Origin: Ruminococcus sp.
GTDB taxonomy: Bacteria; Bacillota; Clostridia; Oscillospirales; Ruminococcaceae
Direction: 5' to 3'
Length of the DNA stretch: 11,420 nt
Assembly (NCBI GenBank): GCA_003488415.1
Contig: DNLQ01000256.1
Location: forward strand, 4,110-15,529
Below, in pieces: positions 6,606-11,420 of the stretch; the stretch's first letter is position 1, and the number at the start of each line of letters is the position of its first letter. The position numbers and the translations under genes are program-made. The notes under the pieces are model-generated. The model was not told where the DNA came from and made no database searches. It saw only the letters and a list, made by a program, of their open reading frames with translations.

Positions 6606-9392
6606 ATGCCAAGAATACTTGATTGGAATAAATACCTGGAGACTGCTGCACAGGCTGCGGCTGAGGGTATAGTAATGCTCCGGAACGATAACTTTGCGCT
6701 GCCCCTGCATAAAGATGACAAGGTAGCAGTTTTCGGACGCATACAGCTTCACTACTATAAAAGCGGAACAGGCTCGGGCGGAATGGTGAACGTGTCAAAG
6801 GTCACAGGTATCACTGACGGGCTGATAGATGCGGGGATAAGCGTAGATACGCAGCTTCTGGAGCTATACCGCAAATGGGACAGGGAGAACCCCTTCGATC
6901 TTGGCGGCGGCTGGGGAGCTGAACCCTGGTCACAGAAGGAGATGCCGCTGCCCGCAGAAGCAGTGGAAGGAGCTGCACAGCGCTGTAATGCCGCTGTAGT
7001 CATCATAGGCAGGACTGCCGGAGAGGAACAGGATGCAAGCGAGGCACCCGGTTCGTACCTTCTTTCCCAGGAGGAAAAGGATATGCTCACCAGGGTGAGG
7101 AGTGCGTTTGACCGCATGATCGTACTGCTCAATGTGGGAGGTCTTATAGACCTGGAGTATATCGAGTCCGCTGCACCTGATGCGCTGATGATCGTATGGC
7201 AGGGCGGAATGACTGGCGGTACAGGCGCAGCAGCAGTGCTTACGGGAAAGACTTCTCCCTCCGGGCACCTTACTGATACGATTGCATATAAGGTAAGCGA
7301 CTATCCCAGCGATAAGGACTTCGGCGGCATGGATACCGATGTTTACCGTGAGGATATATATATGGGCTACCGCTGGTTTGAGACATTTGCACCTCAGAAG
7401 GTTCGTTATCCCTTCGGCTACGGTCTTTCCTACACGACGTTCAGCACATCGGTAGTATCTGCTGCCGAGAATGACGGAGTGTTTGAACTGAAGCTCTCAG
7501 TGGAGAATACCGGCAGCTTCAGCGGTATGGAAGTAGTGCAGCTTTACGTGCAGAAGCCCCAGGGCAAACTTGGTCAGCCTGCAAGAGTATTATGCGGCTA
7601 CGATAAGACTGCCGGGCTTGATCCCGGTCAGTCACAGACACTGGAGCTGAAGGTAGAAATGTCCGATCTTGCATCCTACGACGATTCCGGAGTCACCGGA
7701 TACCGTTCCTGCTGGGTGCTTGAGGAGGGAGAGTATGTCTTTTTCATCGGCTCAGATGTAAGGAGAGCAGAGGAATGCTATACGGTCACAGTACCGGTGA
7801 CTGTTAAAGTAAAGGAATGTGAGCAGGCTCTTGCACCTGTTACTGCTTTCCGCCGTATCCGTCCGGAGGAGTCCGGGGGACAGCTCGTACCTGTTGAAGA
7901 GGATGTTCCGCTCAGGCTTGCGGACGAGTATCAGCGCCGTCTTGACAGACTTCCGGAGGAGATACCCTATACAGGCGATAAGGGCATAAAGCTGGCAGAT
8001 GTAGCAGCCGGCAGGAACACGATGGACGAATTCATAGCCCAGCTCTCCGACTATGATCTTAGCTGCATAATACGTGGTGAGGGAATGGGAGGACCGAGAG
8101 TAACTGCCGGAACAGCCTCTGCATTCGGAGGAGTGACCGATGAACTCAGCTCCTACGGCATACCGGCAGCCTGCTGCGACGACGGGCCTTCGGGAATGCG
8201 TCTGGACTGCGGCGAGAAGGCATTCAGTCTGCCCAACGGAACCCTTCTTGCATCCACCTTTGACCGCCGTCTGATAAAAGAGCTTTTCGGTCTGATGGGA
8301 CTTGAAATGGCTGCAAACAACGTGGATTCGCTTCTCGGCCCCGGAATGAACCTTCACAGGCATCCTCTCAACGGCAGAAACTTTGAGTACTTCTCGGAGG
8401 ATCCCTACCTTTCCGGTACTATCGCAGCAGCAGAGCTTCAGGGACTTCACAGCTCAGGCGTTACCGGCACTATCAAGCACTTCTGCGGCAATAACCAGGA
8501 AAAGCGCCGCCATTTCCTTGATTCAGTGATCTCTGAGAGAGCGCTCCGTGAGCTGTACCTCAAGGGCTTTGAGATAGCTGTCCGCAGCGGCGGGGCAGAT
8601 ACGATAATGACGACCTACGGTAAGGTGAACGGAGTGTACACCTGCGGAAACTATGACCTTAATACTACCATACTCCGCCGGGACTGGGGCTACACCGGAC
8701 TCACTATGTCTGACTGGTGGGCGAATATAAACCGCCGTGGACAGAAGCCTGACCGTAGTGACTTTGCGGCAATGGCGATGGCTCAGAACGATCTGTATAT
8801 GGTATGTGCCGAGAGCCGTGACCATGAGGACAATACTCTTGAAGAGCTGGAGAAGGGAAACCTCCGCCGCAGTGAGCTCCAGCGGAATGCAAAGAATATC
8901 TGCGGAGTTGTAATGAACACCTACGCAATGCAGAGACTTATGGGTACTGCTGAGCCTGTTGAGATCGTAAACCGTCCGGCTGAGGACTGCAATACCGGAG
9001 AAGCGCCTGTATTCTACGATCTTGAAGAGAGTGTTACCGTTGATCTCGGCGGCAGAGTTCTTCCGGAGAACGGAGCAGTCAGCTTTGTGCTGAATGTATA
9101 CGGACCGGGCTGGTTCAATGTTGCAATAACTGCATCCTCCGACAGCTCTGATGATGTCAGTCTGCCGCTGAACATATACGCTATGGGCACAGCTAACGGC
9201 ACACTGGTATGGGGCGGCACATCCGGAGAGCCTGTTACCATAGAAAAGCGGATCCCCCTGTACTCACGCTACAGTGCCATAAGGCTGATCGCAGGTGCTG
9301 AGGGACTCAGACTCCACAGTATCAGCTTCACTCTTGTGGAAAAGGTCGATAACATCGAGATAGCCTTCGGAGAACAGGAGGAAGACAAGTAA
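6606..9392 (+). CDS. GH3 beta-glucosidase with inverted domain order
   Basis: 928 residues. The ATG at 6606 has AGAGG eight bases upstream; a GTG at 6597 overlaps that site and is rejected. There is no signal peptide, so it should act in the cytoplasm. The usual second domain of GH3 comes first (about 10-270; GIVMLRNDNFALPL, GEEQDASE with likely acid/base E140 or E141, YPFGYGLSYTTF). A fibronectin-III-like domain follows (285-385), then a spacer, then the TIM-barrel domain (about 465-780) with DDGPSGMR (D526), GPGMNLHRHPLNGRNFEYFS, KHFCGNNQEKRR and the nucleophile D703 in TMSDWW. This swapped order is known from R. albus beta-glucosidase and related enzymes. The last 140 residues form a beta-rich domain I cannot name. 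The role is probably hydrolysis of imported cello- or xylo-oligosaccharides, releasing terminal beta-linked sugars; the exact sugar is not readable. It is translationally linked to the next gene. Confidence 0.93.
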   Translation: MPRILDWNKYLETAAQAAAEGIVMLRNDNFALPLHKDDKVAVFGRIQLHYYKSGTGSGGMVNVSKVTGITDGLIDAGISVDTQLLELYRKWDRENPFDLGGGWGAEPWSQKEMPLPAEAVEGAAQRCNAAVVIIGRTAGEEQDASEAPGSYLLSQEEKDMLTRVRSAFDRMIVLLNVGGLIDLEYIESAAPDALMIVWQGGMTGGTGAAAVLTGKTSPSGHLTDTIAYKVSDYPSDKDFGGMDTDVYREDIYMGYRWFETFAPQKVRYPFGYGLSYTTFSTSVVSAAENDGVFELKLSVENTGSFSGMEVVQLYVQKPQGKLGQPARVLCGYDKTAGLDPGQSQTLELKVEMSDLASYDDSGVTGYRSCWVLEEGEYVFFIGSDVRRAEECYTVTVPVTVKVKECEQALAPVTAFRRIRPEESGGQLVPVEEDVPLRLADEYQRRLDRLPEEIPYTGDKGIKLADVAAGRNTMDEFIAQLSDYDLSCIIRGEGMGGPRVTAGTASAFGGVTDELSSYGIPAACCDDGPSGMRLDCGEKAFSLPNGTLLASTFDRRLIKELFGLMGLEMAANNVDSLLGPGMNLHRHPLNGRNFEYFSEDPYLSGTIAAAELQGLHSSGVTGTIKHFCGNNQEKRRHFLDSVISERALRELYLKGFEIAVRSGGADTIMTTYGKVNGVYTCGNYDLNTTILRRDWGYTGLTMSDWWANINRRGQKPDRSDFAAMAMAQNDLYMVCAESRDHEDNTLEELEKGNLRRSELQRNAKNICGVVMNTYAMQRLMGTAEPVEIVNRPAEDCNTGEAPVFYDLEESVTVDLGGRVLPENGAVSFVLNVYGPGWFNVAITASSDSSDDVSLPLNIYAMGTANGTLVWGGTSGEPVTIEKRIPLYSRYSAIRLIAGAEGLRLHSISFTLVEKVDNIEIAFGEQEEDK

Positions 9393-9745
9393 TGGCGATA
9401 CAGATATTCGGTACAAAGAAATGTTCTGATACCCGGAAGGCAGAGCGCTTTTTCAAGGAGCGAGGCGTGAAGTATCAGTTCGTGGACTTAAAGGAAAAGG
9501 GACTCAGCCGTGGAGAGTTCGACAGCGTAAAGCAGTCCTGCGGCGGAATAGAGTCCATGATAAACGAGTCTGCCGGTGACAAGCAGACACTCACTCTGAT
9601 GAAGTATCTCCTTGACAGCGATAAGGAGGAGAAGCTCTTTGAGAATCAGCAGCTTCTCCGTACACCTATAGTACGCTGCGGAAAGAAAGCGGTCATAGGT
9701 GCGGCACCGGAGAAGTGGGCAGAGTTTGCAGAAGCCGCAAAGTGA
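9392..9745 (+). CDS. ArsC/Spx-family thioredoxin-fold protein
   Basis: 117 residues. The start ATG shares its A with the stop of the beta-glucosidase gene (TAATG), and a perfect AGGAGG (9376-9381) lies ten bases upstream. The N-terminus IQIFGTKKCSDTRKAERFF with a single Cys (C11), the following GVKYQFVDLKEKGLSRGEF and the late RTPIVRCGKKAVIGAAPEKW are the pattern of the arsenate reductase / Spx / YffB family, whose length is about 115-130 residues. The second Cys of the Spx CxxC switch is absent. No arsenite pump or ArsR regulator is nearby, so arsenate reduction is not supported by context; a glutathione- or thiol-linked reductase or a regulator is as likely. Transcription is presumably from the promoter at 6544-6572. 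Confidence 0.87.
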   Translation: MAIQIFGTKKCSDTRKAERFFKERGVKYQFVDLKEKGLSRGEFDSVKQSCGGIESMINESAGDKQTLTLMKYLLDSDKEEKLFENQQLLRTPIVRCGKKAVIGAAPEKWAEFAEAAK

Positions 9746-9774
9746 TCTGTCTCAGTGATCGGATACGAATAAAA

Positions 9775-9815
9775 CTCCCCGGAGCAGTTTTAAACCGCTC
9801 CGGGGAGAATTTTTA
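9775..9815 (+). terminator. Terminator of the beta-glucosidase operon
   Basis: CTCCCCGGAGC (9775-9785) pairs perfectly with GCTCCGGGGAG (9797-9807) over 11 bp, followed by AATTTTTA. It begins 30 bases after the stop of the ArsC-like gene. Confidence 0.92.
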
Positions 9816-9895
9816 TAGATATCAGCCTGTTATTCGTTCTGCATTTTTTTGCTCCGGCAGCTAAATATCAATGAACACAATGGTGACTTGATATT

Positions 9896-9938
9896 AAAAA
9901 TGTATCTCTTTCCCCGCCGGAGGCAAGGAAAGAGATAC
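9896..9938 (-). terminator. Terminator of the MFS transporter gene
   Basis: GTATCTCTTTCC (9902-9913) and GGAAAGAGATAC (9927-9938) form a perfect 12-bp stem. On the - strand it is followed by A and five T (9900-9896), 48 bases after the transporter stop. On the + strand no T-run follows. Confidence 0.85.
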
Positions 9939-9985
9939 GAAAAACAAAAGCAGGTTATAGATGTTTTATTGCCGTATTAATGCTT

Positions 9986-11074
9986 TTACCATACGGTAAA
10001 GAACCAGCCTGCAAGAGGTGACAGAAAGATCATTATGACTGAGAAGGAGAAGGACTCAAAGGACGTAAGAGTCGCACGCTGTTCTGAGGGGAACATCTCC
10101 TGTAGTACTGCGTTTGTACGGACCTGCATGGCGTCGTCACCCATTGCAGCGATAAATCCTCCAAGTGCCATGACGGGGTATAAAGAGGAATGTTCAGCAA
10201 GAATGCCTGCTGTGACAAGCATTCCGGCGATAATGAACATCCGTCTGCATTTTATCTCCGGGAAGCGGAGAATGAGTTTTGAACCGACTATACCGCCAAG
10301 CTCCATGAACAGAAGTGCCGGACCGAGTATCCATACCGGCATACCCTTTTGGGGAAGAGTTGCCTGGAGGTAGAACAGAAGGAGAATATCCACAGCGCCG
10401 ATGAAGGAATTGCAGAACATAAGTCCCATGACCTTCCGGACTTCCCTGAGGAAAACCAGACTTTCACGGAAGCAATCCATAATAAGCTGCCGGGTACTTT
10501 TACCGTTGCCCTTTTCAACGGAGCATACTTCCTGAAGAGAGGAGAGGACTGCGAGCTGGATGACACCGGTAACGAGTCCGGCAGCATAGGCAAGACGGTA
10601 TCCCAGTGTAAGGGCAAGACCGGCACACAGCGTAGAAATACCGCTGCATACCCGGTATATCACAAGCTGGTTGGAGCTGTACTTCTCGAAGCCGCTTTCA
10701 GCTCCGGCGAGCTTCATGGAATCGTAAGCCAGAGCGTCACCGGTGCCGGATGCGAAGTTATCACAGAGGGCGTACAGGGAAATAGCAAGGCATACAGTGA
10801 AAAGGTTTACCGAGAAGATCATGGCGATGTCGGCGAGCATACGAAGTATGCAGCTTACCGTCAGCATTTTCTTTCTGCCGAAGACATCTGCAAGGACACC
10901 TGATGGTATCTCAAAGATGATGCTGGTAATGTGGTAGGCGGTCTCGGCAATGCCGATCTCCACAAGGCTGAAACCTCTTGCCCACAGGATCGTTACCCAT
11001 GCGCCTGTCAGTGAGAGGCTGCCTAAAACGGATGAAGTATATAGTTTTGATAGTTGCTTTCTGATATTGAACAT
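9986..11074 (-). CDS. MFS efflux-type transporter, short at the C-terminus
   Basis: 362 residues. The ATG at 11074-11072 has AAGGAGA (11088-11082) seven bases upstream. I count about 11 membrane helices. The loop after helix 2 carries the MFS signature in the form GVLADVFGRKK, preceded by FEIPSG, a combination common in drug-type major facilitator proteins. A longer basic loop (about 183-213) separates the two six-helix halves. The protein stops at GWFFTVW, where relatives of 390-420 residues continue with a twelfth helix. Neither other frame downstream encodes a hydrophobic stretch before the terminator, so this is a real shortening rather than one read error within helix 12. Substrate is unknown; export of a drug or toxic metabolite is suggested by the subfamily look and by the attenuator-like leader upstream. 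It may be functional with 11 helices or decaying. Confidence 0.88.
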   Translation of the reverse strand: MFNIRKQLSKLYTSSVLGSLSLTGAWVTILWARGFSLVEIGIAETAYHITSIIFEIPSGVLADVFGRKKMLTVSCILRMLADIAMIFSVNLFTVCLAISLYALCDNFASGTGDALAYDSMKLAGAESGFEKYSSNQLVIYRVCSGISTLCAGLALTLGYRLAYAAGLVTGVIQLAVLSSLQEVCSVEKGNGKSTRQLIMDCFRESLVFLREVRKVMGLMFCNSFIGAVDILLLFYLQATLPQKGMPVWILGPALLFMELGGIVGSKLILRFPEIKCRRMFIIAGMLVTAGILAEHSSLYPVMALGGFIAAMGDDAMQVRTNAVLQEMFPSEQRATLTSFESFSFSVIMIFLSPLAGWFFTVW

Positions 11075-11081
11075 AAAAATA

Positions 11082-11118
11082 TCTCCTTAACATGATTTTT
11101 AAAAAACAGTCAAGGAGA
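11082..11118 (-). promoter_or_regulatory. Hairpin that hides the MFS ribosome-binding site
   Basis: On the - strand TCTCCTTGAC (11118-11109) is complementary to GTTAAGGAGA (11091-11082) over 10 bp with one G-U pair, and the second arm contains the whole Shine-Dalgarno sequence of the transporter. The 17-nt loop is itself partly self-complementary (TTTTT / AAAAA). Such sequestration keeps translation low until the upstream arm is drawn into another pairing. The alternative partner of the anti-Shine-Dalgarno arm is not evident. Confidence 0.6.
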
Positions 11119-11135
11119 CAGCACGTACTATTCGG

Positions 11136-11243
11136 TTTTCAGAAAGGCATCAGATAACGCTAAGAAGCTGTGTATTCGTTCCGGTTCTTTCTGAAAAAGG
11201 ACGCACTATCCCCGTAAAAACGAAAAATGTATCCTTTTTTCAG
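11136..11243 (-). promoter_or_regulatory. Two mutually exclusive stem-loops in the MFS leader
   Basis: On the - strand arm 1, CTGAAAAAAGGA (11243-11232), pairs with arm 2, TCCTTTTTCAG (11201-11191), over 11 bp with one bulged A. Arm 2 extended, TTTTCAGAAAG (11197-11187), pairs perfectly over 11 bp with arm 3, CTTTCTGAAAA (11146-11136). Because both use the same TTTTCAG, only one can form. Arms 1 and 2 lie inside the leader ORF and arm 3 lies just after its stop, so ribosome position would choose the fold. Confidence 0.55.
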
Positions 11244-11270
11244 CTGTAAATTGATCATTTCCCAGAACAT
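11160..11270 (-). CDS. Putative 36-residue leader peptide of the MFS gene
   Basis: ATG at 11270-11268, stop TAG at 11162-11160. The ribosome site AGAGAGG (11285-11279) lies eight bases upstream and an extended -10 promoter about 45 bases upstream, so a real transcript should begin near 11304 and be translated here. The peptide starts MFWEMINLQLKKGYIF and continues with RFYGDSASFFRK; it is basic and aromatic, with no signal peptide or domain. It ends 85 bases before the transporter start and overlaps two of the three leader pairing arms. Leader ORFs like this often serve as ribosome-stalling sensors for translation-inhibiting drugs. Function is inferred from position, not from similarity. Confidence 0.55.
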   Translation of the reverse strand: MFWEMINLQLKKGYIFRFYGDSASFFRKNRNEYTAS

Positions 11271-11310
11271 TATTCTGACCTCTCTTCAGATTTATTGATA
11301 GTTTGATGGT

Positions 11311-11344
11311 ATTATATCATATAAGCGAAGCGTTATGATATAAT
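11311..11344. promoter_or_regulatory. Palindrome with divergent extended -10 elements
   Basis: ATTATATCATA (11311-11321) and TATGATATAAT (11334-11344) are perfect inverted repeats. Each arm reads TG-A-TATAAT outward, so the - strand arm gives an extended -10 for the leader/transporter transcript (TATAAT 11316-11311). The + strand arm gives one for a gene beyond the window. No -35 consensus is present on either side. The symmetry also fits a dimeric repressor site. Confidence 0.55.
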
Positions 11345-11361
11345 CGCCCGATATGCAGGGA

Positions 11362-11378
11362 GCAGATCTGTGATCTGC
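11362..11378. repeat. Short stem-loop near the window end
   Basis: GCAGATC (11362-11368) and GATCTGC (11372-11378) form a perfect 7-bp stem with a 3-base loop. On the + strand it would lie about 10-15 nt into a transcript from the divergent -10 at 11339-11344. A further TATAAT on the + strand is seen at 11405-11410, without a clear -35. Confidence 0.35.
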
Positions 11379-11420
11379 GTATCTGCAAGGGCTTTTCAAT
11401 AAAATATAATGAATGCTCTG

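Noticed and set aside
6472..6606. 44-residue frame on the + strand whose TGA overlaps the beta-glucosidase ATG
   Set aside because: The beta-glucosidase promoter lies inside it and the nearest AGGAGG (6449-6454) is 17 bases from its ATG, so the overlap looks accidental.
7752..8450. 232-residue antisense frame within the beta-glucosidase gene
   Set aside because: It lies opposite the conserved GH3 catalytic barrel, is rich in Cys, Ser and His without domain pattern, and has no ribosome site. It is a by-product of the codon use of the real gene.
9950..9992. Frameshift that would restore helix 12 of the MFS transporter
   Set aside because: The other two frames read short polar or mixed tails (GKSINTAIKHL and VKALIRQ) before stops, not a membrane helix.
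10349..10903. 184-residue antisense frame within the MFS gene
   Set aside because: It is opposite transmembrane helices with clear MFS motifs and has no promoter or ribosome site.
1..11420. CRISPR array, tRNA, rRNA, insertion sequence or prophage part
   Set aside because: No regularly spaced repeats, cloverleaf-like segments, transposase or phage genes were seen on either strand.

Overview
The window reads as chromosome from a fibre-degrading, anaerobic Firmicute of the Ruminococcus type (R. albus / R. flavefaciens / R. champanellensis group). Three things point there. A secreted xylanase carries a type I dockerin. A GH3 beta-glucosidase has its catalytic domains in the swapped order described for R. 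albus. Coding DNA is of moderate GC, set between AT-rich gaps with strong AGGAGG-type ribosome sites. This placement is inference; no rRNA or marker gene is present.

Layout on the + strand, left half: (1) the C-terminal end of a SIMPL/DUF541 protein, 1-270; (2) an exported, membrane-anchored protein with the fold of D,D-carboxypeptidases (peptidase S11) but with all three catalytic motifs altered, 368-1771, closed by a strong terminator; (3) a 325-base AT-rich gap with several inverted repeats, a good promoter and a roughly 100-nt leader; (4) a secreted multidomain xylanase/esterase (GH11 - CBM22 - dockerin - CE1), 2178-4601, with its terminator.

Middle, - strand: a tightly coupled three-gene unit of ECF sigma factor, zinc-finger anti-sigma factor and small membrane protein (6229 down to 4808), with a consensus promoter at 6388-6416. 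The 376-base divergent gap also holds the promoter of the next gene pair on the + strand: a cytoplasmic GH3 beta-glucosidase (6606-9392) and an ArsC/Spx-like thioredoxin-fold protein (9392-9745), overlapping by one base and followed by a strong terminator.

Right end, - strand: an MFS transporter (9986-11074) that ends after about 11 membrane helices. It sits behind a 5' leader of about 230 nt. This leader appears to hold an extended -10 promoter inside a large palindrome, a ribosome site, a 36-codon leader ORF, two mutually exclusive stem-loops and a hairpin covering the transporter's own Shine-Dalgarno sequence. The arrangement resembles translation-attenuation control of antibiotic-resistance genes and is the most interesting unexplained structure here. 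The catalytically altered S11 protein is the second.

Taken together, the xylanase/esterase would cut feruloylated or acetylated xylan outside the cell and the GH3 enzyme would hydrolyse imported oligosaccharides inside. The sigma/anti-sigma unit senses an unknown envelope signal, and the transporter probably exports a toxic compound. No tRNA, rRNA, CRISPR array or insertion sequence was seen.
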